From positions 1,860,012-1,924,011 of the forward strand of contig JAVTLE010000004.1 in assembly GCA_033439295.1 (NCBI GenBank): a DNA stretch of 64,000 nucleotides, written 5' to 3'. The position numbers were made by a program, and so were the translations under genes. Positions 1 to 10,592 of the stretch are shown here, one piece after another. Positions within the stretch are counted from its first letter, which is position 1, and every line of letters begins with the position of its first letter. The stretch comes from Deuterostichococcus epilithicus (lineage: Eukaryota > Chlorophyta > Trebouxiophyceae > Prasiolales > Stichococcaceae). The notes beneath the pieces were generated by a model that saw nothing but the letters and a program-made list of their open reading frames with translations, made no database searches and was not told where the DNA came from.

Positions 1-88
1 TTTGGCTGGTGCCGGCGCGGCCAGCGGAGGTTTGATGCAACATCATCTTAGGGTTTCATTTCTGATGAAGCGGGTGGACATGTTGCAG

Positions 89-3000
89 GTGCTGGTGTGC
101 CTCGTCATTGGCGCGGCAGCAAACGTGCTCAAGACGCTGGCCGCCAAGCTGATGGCCATGCAGTTCCACCGGCAGGCGCACTTTGACAAGATGCAGGACG
201 CGCTCAGCAAGGTGTGCACCTGGATTTAGGGTTTAGAACCCTGAACTTGTGCGCCTGGACAAGGTTCCCGTCAAGTTCCTGGCAGATGCTGCTCGACCGA
301 CATCGGCTGCGCATCAGGGCTAGGGCACATCCCGAGCAGGGATGTTGCAGTTGCACTGACCTGCCCTCATGCAGCGTCATCGCAGCCAGTGCACCACCGT
401 CCAGGACTCCCTCTGAGCACCACCGCGACGGCGCAGGCCCTGAACTGGCTGGACCTTAAAGCCTGCAAAACCTTGTACCCAGTGGTGCCAAAACCCACTG
501 CATGACTTCCCTCTCCCGCCGCCCCAGGAGTACTTTTTGTTGGCGCTGTCCCAGCCACGCGCGGAGCTGTCTGCCGACGGCGGCACCCCCGCATCAGCCA
601 GACACAGCGCCTCTGGGCTGCAGGTGGGTGTCCGACCACCCGGCGAACTGTGCACCTCACCACGAAGTCTGGCGGCATGTTAGGGTTTAGGGACTGGGCT
701 CAGCCGAGCAGCTTGAAGGTCACCCCAGTGGCTTGCTGTTGGCATGACCCGCCACCATCTCGATGCAGACTTTGACTTGCCCCTCCCGGCAGGACCGACT
801 GAGCCTCGGGCTGCGGCCGCGGCGGCGCGGCGGCCGTGCCGCGCTGGCGCCATCCGTCGGCTTCAAGGCGTCGGTCGCGGGCGAGTTCGCCGAGTTCGTG
901 GCCGACGTGCGGCGTGGCATGGTGCAGGGCGTGCGCGCAACTACCAGGTGGGAAGGGTTTAGGGTTTTGCTCCACCGGTTGTCTTCTGCTGGCCACCTGC
1001 TCGACCACCATGGCATGCAGCGACATCCTTGCAGAAGTCTGGTGAGCGGCCGGCATGACGTTGACTGGGTCGCCGCCTGATGCATTGCACGCCACCTGTC
1101 CCGCCGGCGCTGGGTGTGCATTTTGCGGCTTCACGGTTTCTCCATCAGCAGCGCGCACGCCACTGCAGTTGCACGACAGTACCGAACTGCAGCGCCGCGT
1201 ACCTGCAACGAAGCTGCTAGCAGCCTCACGCGTGCTGCCGCCTGCAGGTTGCCCCTGCACGCCAGCCGCAGCTTCACGCAGCTGCTCAGCCCGCGCCATG
1301 CCCGCAGCGACGGCGGGCCGCCGCACAGCGGCCGCCAGACCACCAGCCCCCGGGCCGCCGCCGCGGTGCGAGGCACCCCCCACCTCCCCCTGCGCGCCCG
1401 TGAGCCAGCACAGGGTGGTGCCGCCACCCAGGCTGGCAGTGCGCGCACTTGAATGCATAAGGCAGAGGGGAAGGGCGCAGGGCGCTGGACGAATGTCAGA
1501 CAAAGGCAGTGAGCACCCAGTGCCAGCGGCGGCGCTCTCGCTTCATGCGGAGAAGCAATAGGATTTTTTGGCTGTCAGCGCCGAGGCAGCTGTCGGCTCG
1601 ATTGCCCGGGAAATGCTGGCGGCGGGGCCAGCAGGGCTAAAGCCAAGCCGTGGGCGACGGCAGCGGCACAGCGGCACGGTGCAAGCAGTCCGTCCTCGGC
1701 TCACGTGTCAGATTTGGCGCTCACTCGGGCTGCAGGCGGCAGAGCTGGCGGGGCTGGCCAAGGTCGCAGGCGCGCCGGCGGCAGCACGGCTGGCGCGGAT
1801 GGAGAAGCACATGCGCGAGCGCAAGCTGCAGGCGGCAACGCTGACAGAGCGCCTCGCCCGCGTCGACGAGCAGGTGAGTGATTCTGTTTCATCTCCTGCA
1901 GTCTTGTCACGCAACTCCCTGACGACCTCGAACGTCGACGGCGTCCCTGTGCAGGTGGCAGACGTGTCCTGATGCGGCGGCGCAGCATCGCCGCGGCAGC
2001 ACTCGCCCACTCAAAGCGCCCTTTGCGCAGCGGCGCCGTGCGCCTCCGCACGGCGCTGAACCTGCTTCGAGTCGTACATGTGCAACGAACCTGACTCAGA
2101 TGCCGCTGCACAGGGCGATGCCGACGAGGTGACAAGTTCCAAGGAGGCAAAACAGCTGGCATACTACCTCTTCATGAATGTGCGGCCGCCTGGGGCGGAC
2201 AGGTAAAGGGGGACGCCCCCCTGCTATGCCATCTGCCGCTACCCTCCTGCTGCGCCATGCCTCCCGAGCCGCCACACCACGAACCTCGAGCCACCTCGCA
2301 GCAGGAATACCCTGCACATGTCCCGGACGCCGGCCGCATGCCGCATGATGTCGCATGTGCCATGTAGCCGCATCCAGTCGACACGCCCGCACGGCGTCCG
2401 ACTCGCCGGGCCTCCCGAGGACCGCTCTTCAGCAGTGGTGCCGCCTCTCCATCGCAGGCAGCCAGTGACGCTGACCAACCTGGAGGCGTTCCTGCCGCCG
2501 GACAAGGCCGCGGCGGCGTTGGCCACCCTTGACGTGGATCGCGATGGGAAGGTGTCCCTGCACGACATGCGCTCCGCGGTGCTGCAGGTCGGTGCATGGG
2601 CGTCCAGGCATCTCGTTGAGTTTTACTTCAAATCCTTCTCCTTCACGAACATCAACCACGCAAGGCCTACCGACGCGAATGGCTGAGGAGCAGCGACGGC
2701 TGAACAGCACCAGCCTTCGGGTTCCAGGAAGCAGCGCCAGTTGTGCACCTTGCCAATGTCAAGCATCTTGGCAGAAGTTGAAGGACGTACAGCATCCCGA
2801 ACTCGTATACTTCGGCCACAGTCGCCCTTGCCCCCTCGTGCAGATCTACAAGGAGCGCAAGCACTTGGCGTTCACGCTGGCGGACGCCAAGAGCGTCGTG
2901 GCACGACTGGAGGCGCTGCTGGCGGTGGCGGCGCACGCTGCCGCGGCGCTCGCATATCTGCTGATCTTCCGGGTATGGATTCGCTGTCAATACGCAATCT

Positions 3001-5438
3001 CAGTGTGCACGGCGTGCTGCCCTGGCGCTGATTATGTTGCTCGTCGTTTAGGCCGAATGCTGCAGCACCTGTCCATCTCTTCAACCCCGAGCAGGTCCTG
3101 GCACAGCAACGACTTCCGCAGCATCACGTTGTACGTGATCACTGCGCGTCCGGATACTTCAGTCGGCCGCAGGGTGACGCTTCCCACATTTATTGCATGC
3201 AGGTGGACGTGGGCCGCGTGTGGCTGACCTTCAGCTCCTGCCTGCTCGCCTTCGTGTTCGTTTTTGGTGCGCCGCCGGCGCCGCATCTCTGCGCTGGATC
3301 CCGCAGTGCCTGTGCTTGCTGCTGAACCCTACGCCCCCTGACGCTCACGAACCCTAAACTGAGTGCGTACCCACGTCAAAGGCAACGTCACGTCCTGCTG
3401 CACCGTGCCGAACACTCGCGTCGCATGGCGCAGGCAACAACATCCGGAACGTGTACGAGTCGGTCATCTTCCTGTTTGCGGTGCACCCCTTCGACGTGGG
3501 CGACGTCATCTTCCACAACGACAAGGACTGGTGCGCTGCGGCTGGAAAGGGGTTGGCTGGCATCGCCTCGTCGGCAGCTGCATCGCAAGTCTCGGTGCCC
3601 CCAGTCCGACGTCCAAGCAGCCGCGGGTTTTGCGCGCCCACCCCTTCGCCTACGTTGTGTAGCCCTATCGTGAGTACACGCCTGCCGCATCACCCGCCGC
3701 CCGTGGAAGGGGTTCAGGGTTCAGGGTTTCGACAAGCGGTGGTCACTCGCACACCTGAATACTTGTCACGAAAGTCCTTCATGCCTCAAATAGGCATACA
3801 GCCGCTATGGGTGTACGCCTGCCGGCAAAGCCTCACTGTGCATATCTTGTTTCCGGTGCTGTGGCCGCGTGCTGACGGCGGCGGCCACAAACTGCAGGTG
3901 TTGCGTTGAGGAGATCGGGCTGTTGAACACGGTGGTCGTGCGCTGGTCAGTGTCCACCAGCCAGGCTCCGGACGACTTGCCCACGCGACTTGTCCGCACG
4001 ATTTGTCCACATGAGATTACCGTCCGCATTTCCTGCCGTGCCTGCTGATGCGCGTGCGCCCGTGCTGCCTTCCGCCGCTGCCGCCCAGGTGCGAGGTCGA
4101 GCGCACCGGGCTGTGCTGACGACGGTCGTGCGCCGCAGGGACGGCGTCAAGCTGTGGCTGCCCAACGCACGGCTGGCGGCGGAGCCGCTGCCCAACGTCA
4201 GCCGCTCGGAGAAGCGATGGGAGGGATTCAAGGTGCGCTTGCTGACGCGCGCGTGTTCGCGAGTGTAAGCTACCAGATACGGGGGTGCGTGCTGAGGCCT
4301 CTCCTGTATCTCAGGCGGCCTGGGGCTGTACTGCCGGCGTTTCATATACCTGACTCCCGGGAATGACAAGCCCGCTGAAACCCATTGCGTCCGCATTGGT
4401 GCATGTTGGGAGGGCGAGCCACACTCTCTGCAAGGAAACCTGTCCTCAACAGGAGGACCAAATGCGATGTGAGTCCATCGCTGCCGATCAGGTGGCTGTG
4501 GACATTGCTACACCGCCAGCGGTCTTTGACGCCGTCAAGGCTGACCTTGAGGCGTTCTTCGCCGCCAACGCGGGCGAGTACAGCGGCCGGAGCCTGTGTG
4601 TCGCCAACTTTGCCGGCGACCCGCTCAAGTTCACGCTGTGAGGCGTTCGCACCCGGCTATGCATACCAGCGGCCTAGAACAAGGGTTTCAGAATGCCCTG
4701 CCTTGCCCTGGGGCTCTCTGAAAGCAGGAGGACTACATGCAATCCCCCTGCTGAATCTGTACTTCAACCGCAGGTGCGTGTGGTGGGAATACTCCCACCC
4801 TGGGGTGGAGCTGGGCCGCATGAGCCTCGCGCGCCATGCCCTGTATATGCGCGTCGCCGCCAAGCTGGGCTCCCTTCGCGTCGCCTACACCCTTCCGCCA
4901 TACCAGGTTTTCCATTGAACGCTGAATATCAGGTTTTCCATTGAGCGCCGAAACTGCACTTGCAATTGCATGGGGTGAACCGCCCATTCACGGCGCATAG
5001 ACGTCGCCTGCACCTGCCGCCCTGCCGGCCGCCCGCATCCTCAGCTGCGAACGTGCTGCAAGGCGGCACGCACACATCACAGCAGCCGAGCATGGCGCGC
5101 CCGCACACGCCATGCCTGCTGCAGGTTTCGGCAAGCGTGTGCAGCACGGCTGCTGTGCAGGCCTATGAACCTCGCTGCTGTGACGCTTCGTCGTTCTGGT
5201 TCGGCCTCCTTCAGGCTGCAGATCCTGGAGTCATCACGATTTCCCGCCGGCGTGTGTGCTCCCAGTCTGCACGTCGGCAGCACCTGTCTGGCTCCCTGTT
5301 CAAGAGGCGACCTTCGACTGTGCGTAGGGTATGGCGCAGCAATTCGGCGGGGCCAGCAGCAGCGCGCCGCTGCGGCCGCCCGGCGAGGGCGCAGATTTCA
5401 TGCCCGCCTTTGCCCAGAAGGCCGGCCTGGGCCTCTGA
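89..5438 (+). CDS. MscS-like mechanosensitive ion channel with EF-hand (5' partial)
   Basis: This is a membrane channel that gates ion flow on membrane tension; the N-terminus lies off the left edge. Exons recognised include 89-211, 528-623, 793-947, 1736-1873, about 2087-2203, 2458-2587, about 2843-2970, about 3203-3267, about 3435-3529, about 3900-3948, about 4138-4231, about 4493-4638, about 4772-4903 and 5331-5438 (TGA). The exon at 3435 encodes VYESVIFLFAVHPFDVGD, close to the pore-flanking signature of plant MSL proteins (FESIIFLFVMHPFDVGD). It follows the hydrophobic stretch SSCLLAFVFVFG. The exon at 2458 carries a complete EF-hand loop, DVDRDGKVSLHD, with ligands at 1, 3, 5 and 12. 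This layout resembles the EF-hand MscS channels of fungi (Msy type) as much as plant MSL10. The last exons match the MscS beta domain and a short Gly/Ser/Pro tail. Some middle exons (1000-1730, 1950-2090, 2970-3200) are not resolved. Family assignment is secure; localisation is not shown. Confidence 0.88.
4903..4955 (+). repeat. 27-bp tandem duplication over a splice donor
   Basis: The exon end and donor of the channel gene, reading CAGGTTTTCCATTGA, is repeated 27 bp downstream at about 4930 with one or two differences. This leaves two adjacent candidate donors. The upstream one closes the reading frame after LPPYQ. Confidence 0.85.
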
Positions 5439-5473
5439 TACCAGATGCGGGCTCTGATGCCGAACGGCTTTTC

Positions 5474-5540
5474 TCGAGCGCGCTGCTGCGGCCTGCTGGC
5501 TCCATGCCTGCCTTCGCGCAGAGGCCGGTCTGCCACACCT
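5474..5540 (+). repeat. decayed copy of the channel gene's terminal exon
   Basis: About 45 bp after the stop codon lies a diverged repeat of the terminal exon. In one frame it reads SSALLRPAGSMPAFAQ, against SSSAPLRPPGEGADFMPAFAQ in the real exon (5331-5438). It has a deletion of several codons and continues into unrelated residues. It sits in the 3' flank and is not needed for the gene. Confidence 0.75.
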
Positions 5541-5839
5541 GAAGTAGGCGCTGGTTCACATGTTTGCTGCCTATGCTGCAACCCTCCAAGTGAGGTGGTT
5601 GTTGTGTAGAATAGGCTGTTCGCGTGGCTCACTTGCAGATAGGTGTCATGATCCCGGCAAGTTCGCGTTCTGCAGCCTGTAAAAGCTGAATGGCCTGGAA
5701 CATCAATCAGGAAGCTTAAATTCCGTGATCCGAGATATTAGATAAACTTTGCCAGTGGCAACCCCCAGTTCATTCGCTGTCCGTCATTCGCTGAGACTGT
5801 CTAGAAAACTTTCCCGTCTGCTTGTCAACATGTGCAACA
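5541..5839. other. convergent 3' flank, channel and UTP5-like genes
   Basis: This is sequence between two converging genes after the repeat copy. No coding exon, RNA gene or repeat was recognised. Confidence 0.6.
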
Positions 5840-7421
5840 TCAGTCGCTGATCGCCTCGTCCTCGCTGCCGCTGTCGCTGCTGTCTTCGCCGTCGCTGTCG
5901 CTGGCCCAGGCGCCGTCCGACGCCCCTCCGCCGTCCGAAGACGACTCCTCCACCAGACCGGGTTCTGGTGCAACGTCCACCATCGCATCTGCCGCCGCTG
6001 GCTCAGGCTGCAGGCGAAACATACCATATTGTCACGGAGAGCGTCTGAGACTCCTCAGAACTGAAGCGCGCCCGGGAAAATCAGGCCAGGGGACGGCAGG
6101 TTCCGTTCAGCCGTCCTCACAGGCCGAGCCGCCGACTGGGCTCCCCACACGCTTGCCACCCCTAACGTGTCTGCAACCGTGCAAACCATGACGGCGGCCC
6201 AGCTGGCTGGACGGCTGCCCTGCGATCGACCTCGTCAGCGGCACGCCTCTGCAGCAAGCGCGGAGCGCACTGGGCGGCCACTAGCCCACAGGATGCAGCA
6301 CTTGGCGCGACTCCACGCCCTCAATGGTCGGCAATCGTCCCACGATCGAGGGTTGGGGCAACCAGAGCGCTGCATCCAGGCAGAGCGGGTTCCCAGAGGC
6401 AGGCGGCAATGCCATCATAGGGAATCATGCAGATGGTCAAAGCACCTGTGGCGCGTCGTCGTCGGCAAACTGCAGCGCCGGCGGNCGCGCCACGAAGCTG
6501 CCGCCGCCGCCGCCGCCGGGCTGCTGCGCGAGCGCAACCTCCAGCCGGCCCGCCAGCGACAGCAGCGGCCCCTGCGCAGCGGCGGCGGCAATGACGCCGC
6601 CCTGCAGCGCACCCAGAAGGGGCGCCGCATCTGCAAAGGGACGGGCACAGCAATGAGACAAGAGCGGATATGACGAGACTCGTCCAGGTGGGCGATGCGA
6701 ATCAACTCGCTGCTGACTACGATGCGCAGCCGAGGCGCAGCTGTGCAGCTGGGTTGTGACGGTGAGATGGCCGGTGAGATCAGACACCACAGACGTGTCG
6801 TCGCTGCGTCGCTGTTGAAGTCCTCACCGCGAGAGTGCTGCAGGTGCTGCGCGTGTGACACCAGCAGCGCGCGCGTCCACACGGCCAGCTGTGCGCTGCG
6901 GCCCGGGCGTCGCCGCAGCCGCGCGTATGCCGCCGCCAGCGCCGCCTCTGCAGCGGCCGGCGCCAGAGCCGCCGCCGCTGCGCGCACGGCGGCATGCCCG
7001 ACTGGCGCTGTGAGGCAGGCGTCCAGCGCGGCATCGTCGCTGGCGCGCACAGCCTGCGACAGGAGTAGGGAAAGATTCAGACCGGTTGTGCATCCGGAAT
7101 AGCAGCTCCCAGGAACCTTGCGCAGCTTGACTGGCGACGGACGCCCCCGTGCTGCAATGGCCCTCGGCCAGCAGCCCAGCGCAGCTTGATGTGTCTCATG
7201 TCCAGCTTGCATCGCAAGCTGAGGACGTCTCCATTGACGCGATGGAAGTGAACAGCAGATGCGCCAACAGCAGGGAGGCTTGCCTGCGTGAGGCGGTCCG
7301 CGAGGTTGTCAGCGGTCACCGCGGCGCCCAATGCGACGTCCGCTCTGCGCGCCGCAAGTGCTTCGGCGTCCAAGGGCAGGCCACCCTGCAGCGCCAGCAC
7401 GCGCTCCACCAGCGTCGCCAT
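5840..7421 (-). CDS. UTP5/WDR43-like small-subunit processome protein, Utp12 domain only
   Basis: Four exons (7284-7421, 6828-7053, 6446-6630, 5840-6007) join in phase to give 238 aa. The middle exons match the Utp12 domain of WDR43/UTP5: an acidic helix start (AVRASDDAALDACL), a pairing helix rich in alanine, then RPGRSAQLAVWTRALLVSHA and PLLGALQGGV, in the order found in human WDR43. The C-terminus is a low-complexity acidic tail (DSDGEDSSDSGSEDE), also typical. UTP5/WDR43 works in the t-UTP complex of the 90S pre-ribosome in the nucleolus. The family normally has an N-terminal WD40 propeller and about 640-680 aa. None was recognised in the 1.2 kb upstream, and an in-frame stop lies 18 nt before the ATG. 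The protein is therefore either a real short form or a gene whose N-terminal part lies elsewhere. Intron 1 starts with GC (CAG|GCAAGC). An ambiguous base lies at 6484 in exon 3. Confidence 0.75.
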
Positions 7422-8662
7422 GGGAGCGGCTTCGCCTCAAAACTTGGCCCGTCTGGCCAGAAAAATGAGCCCACCGGCACGAGAGCGCCCCTCTGCTGCG
7501 ACGCCCTCCTTCTTTGACGAGTCTGTTGCGGCCGAGCAGTTCTGACGCTGGAGCGGCGCAGCTGTGCGGTGCCCGGCAAGAGCCCCTCTGGGGCTGCACG
7601 CTCGCCAGCCGCCGGCCACCGGCCGCCAGCCGCCAGATGTGCCGTGCGGGCGCTGAGCTGCAGCTGCTGCTCTGAGCCGAACCCAAATGCTAAACTTTCA
7701 GGTGCTACGCGCTGGTCTAATGGGTGTGAGGGCGCCTGCAGTCGGAGAGTTGACTGCTGTCGGTGAGCGCCGCTCAAGGATGTGGACCTGCCACTCTTGC
7801 GCGCATGTAAATGCACCGGACGATTTAACGAGTTCAAATGGCTGTATTGATCACGCAGACAACGAAGCTTGTCGTGAAGACGCAAGTTCGGGTACCGGCT
7901 GCGAGTAGCAGATTGCTGGTCACGAACTTGAAACGCGCAGGGGTGCGACCCAGAGGTGTAGTTATAGCAATCGTTCGAAAAGGGAGCCAAGAGACCCCGG
8001 TGAGTGTGCGAGTATCGACATGTGCAAGTTTGCCCGTGCAGCGGCGTTTTGCGTTCGGCCGGCTGCAGGAAGCATCACATATGCTTCCTGCAAAAACAAT
8101 CTCGCGACGCCCCTATGGCCACATTATACAATACAAAGTCTGTGGCGACTTGCAAGGAGACACTGAGGACTGAGAAGCCTTTGCAGCGTTGCAGTGCGAC
8201 TCGCGAAGTTGAAAAGCAGCCACTCATCGTTCACCCCGCAATAAACTATTTCCAGCCCACAGCCGGGCAGGTACCTGCTCTGGGCCTGAGCTCGGCGTTC
8301 CTCATTTACAGGTGATAACGCGCAGCGTCGATGCACTGGACATCTGCACCTCGTTTGCCTTCCGCGCCGGTGAAGTGTGACTCATAACTCCGCCAATGAC
8401 TGCGATTTGCGCCTACGCTGTGGGGACCCTGAAGTGTAGGCTCGCGCAGCCAACCGGCTCAGCACCAGCTGCAAGCAGTTCAGCACCAAGCGCGCCGGTG
8501 GCAGTTTGCAAGCGTCTGCCTGAACAAGGACTCGCCGGCGGACCTGCCTGCAAGTGGCAGCAGCAGCAGCAGCAACAGCCTGCGTAGCCTCCGTCTGAGG
8601 GGCGGCGGCGGCGGCTGCGCGGCCGGCGGAGCGGCGTCTGCGGCGGGCAGCGGCAGGGCGGC
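7422..8662. promoter_or_regulatory. divergent intergenic region of UTP5-like and SPT4 genes
   Basis: About 1.24 kb separates two divergently transcribed starts, so it probably holds both promoters. No TATA box or WD40-coding exon was recognised. It contains a perfect inverted repeat at 8064-8092. Open frames here (for example 7316-7990 on the minus strand) have arginine/serine-rich shadow composition. Confidence 0.5.
8064..8092. repeat. perfect 12-bp inverted repeat (hairpin)
   Basis: TGCAGGAAGCAT and ATGCTTCCTGCA flank the 5-nt loop CACAT. It could form a DNA or RNA hairpin or be a dimeric binding site. It lies about 570 bp upstream of the SPT4 start. Confidence 0.85.
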
Positions 8663-9630
8663 GTGTCGGCCGCCATGCAGGCGGAGGTGCCTCGCGAGTT
8701 TGGCAAGAACCTGCGCGCATGCGTGTGCTGCAAATTGGTGAAGACCTACGACCAGGTGGGCGGCGGGCGGACTCCATCGCTGGGGGTGGACGTGTGCATC
8801 GCATGCTGTGTGTACGCCACACGCTGGCTGCTGCCAAGCCAGTCGGAAGCGCACCGCACACCCGTCCTGTTGCGATTTGTGTCACAATTGGATGGCCGGG
8901 TGCAGCGGTGCGCTGCGCGTTTGACGCCAGGCTGCGGAGTCCTCCGCCTCCTCGAGGAGGTCGAGTAGTGCAGTCAGGGCATCCGCTGCAATTGAAAGCC
9001 ACCTGCAGCGTCGTGCTCCTCAGAACCACCCGCAAGTGCGTGCCACTGCCAAGATCCATGCGGAGCGCATGGCACCACCCCTGACACCCCCTGCCTGCAG
9101 TTTCTCACCAGCGGCTGCGAGAACTGCGGCTTCTTCGGCATGGAGGGCGACCGGGAGCGGGTCTCCGACTGCACCACGCCCAACTTCCAGTCGCTGCTCA
9201 CCGTCATGGACCCGACCACCTCCTGGACCGCCAAATGGCAACACCTCGGTGGGCAGAACAAACTGGTCCAGTTCGTTCGCTTCCCGCTGTCGTTCGAGAG
9301 CGGACACTATACGATGTCAGACAAGCCGACCAATCTGCACGCCCAAATGGCAGCAATATGACCCTGCTCTGACTACCATCAGGGCCAGCAGGCGGGAGGG
9401 CGGCACAAGCCGCAGAGTACAGACGACCTGCACAAGGATGTACAGTGTGCCGCCCTCGGCGGGCATCGCTCAAACTGCTCAATCTCCTGCCCTAACGCAC
9501 GCCAACTTTTTACCTCTGAGCAGGCAAAAAGGCGGCGGGTGCCTACGCGCTGGCAACACAGGGCGACCCGCCGCAGTATGTGGAGGACCTCATGGAAGAC
9601 CACGGCGTCGCGCCGCCGCGGCGGCGCTGA
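8663..9630 (+). CDS. SPT4: transcription elongation factor SPT4
   Basis: Three exons (8663-8755, 9101-9248, 9524-9630) join in phase to give 115 aa, the usual SPT4 length. Exon 1 encodes LRACVCCKLVKTYDQ and exon 2 SGCENCGFF, which supply the four cysteines (CxxC...CxxC) of the N-terminal zinc finger. Exon 2 continues with SDCTTPNFQSLLTVMDP and SWTAKWQHL, the conserved core. Exon 3 gives GAYALATQGDPP and ends PPRRR, like the family's basic C-terminus. SPT4 binds the NGN domain of SPT5 to form DSIF, which keeps RNA polymerase II processive. The start was chosen because it is the first ATG directly before the zinc finger, and it gives family length. Identification is very secure. Confidence 0.95.
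9327..9362 (+). repeat. decayed copy of the SPT4 exon 2 end inside intron 2
   Basis: This segment repeats about 37 nt of the end of exon 2 (9212-9248). CCGACCA...GCCAAATGGCAACA in the exon corresponds to CCGACCA...CCCAAATGGCAGCA here, with a small gap that shifts the frame. A stop follows at once. Confidence 0.65.
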
Positions 9631-10592
9631 CGCACACCGGCAGGAACAGTAGGAGGTACGGCAACAGAAGCTTCACACGCTGCTCGCGCTGCTGGCGCAC
9701 CGAGCAGTGATCAGATGTGGAGGATTCGGCGCGGCAGCGCCATTGGCTCGGTGGCGGCAGCGGCCTGCTGCCGCAGTCAGCAGTACCTGCCGCAGGGGAC
9801 CTCGCATTATATGCCGGCGCTGAACCTCGAACGGAGACCTGACCCACATCGGCAAGGTGGATCAGCTTGCCGCTGCCACGCTGCTGGCCGTGGCGACAGA
9901 GGAGTTGCTTGTGCAACAGATCGCGCCCGGCAGCAGCATGGAGCGCTGCTGCTGCTTGCAAGCGGGGGCACCTTCACAGCGTCAGGCACAGCGGACGTTT
10001 CGCTGCTCCCTTCAGGAGAAGGCAGTGCAACGTCTGCTGGCTGCCCACTGTGGCAGAGCACGGCTGATTTCTGCATCAGCCAAGCCCTTACCAAGCAGTG
10101 GCACATCTGCGGCATACATGAACGGTGAGAAGAGCAGCAGCTCGGGAGGAGTTGCCATTTCGAACGATGCTGTAGTCCAGAAGGCTCGTGCAGCAATACA
10201 GCCGCTGCTCAGGACTGTGCTCGTTCGAGGGAGTATCGAGTGCAAGATTGAATCGACGTGCAACACCTTCTCCACATCCTCTCCTTGTGCATGAACTGTC
10301 CGATACGCAAGCGCAACAACCACCCACAACAGTGCAATCCGATACATGATGTACACCCAATTCCTTGTTCAAGCGGCAAATCCACGGACATGCAATGCAG
10401 ACAAAGCGGCACCCATGCAGCATGGTAGCTTCCGGCACACAATTCCAATGCGCCAGCTGAGTGGGGCGTCTCACCAATAACACGTTCCTGTAACACTCTA
10501 TGAGGATCCTAAATGACGAGACGAGACTCCCAACAGCAAAACCTCGAAGCTGGCTCGCCGTGCCATTGCCACCATCTCAGGTGCCGCATCCC
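9631..10592. other. convergent 3' flank of SPT4 and FAD oxidoreductase genes
   Basis: About 960 bp lies between two converging gene ends. No known gene was recognised. On the minus strand 10012-10356 is an open frame of 114 codons. Its first 20 or so residues (MYRIALLWVVVALAYRTVHA) look like a signal peptide, but nothing else supports it as a gene. Confidence 0.45.
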
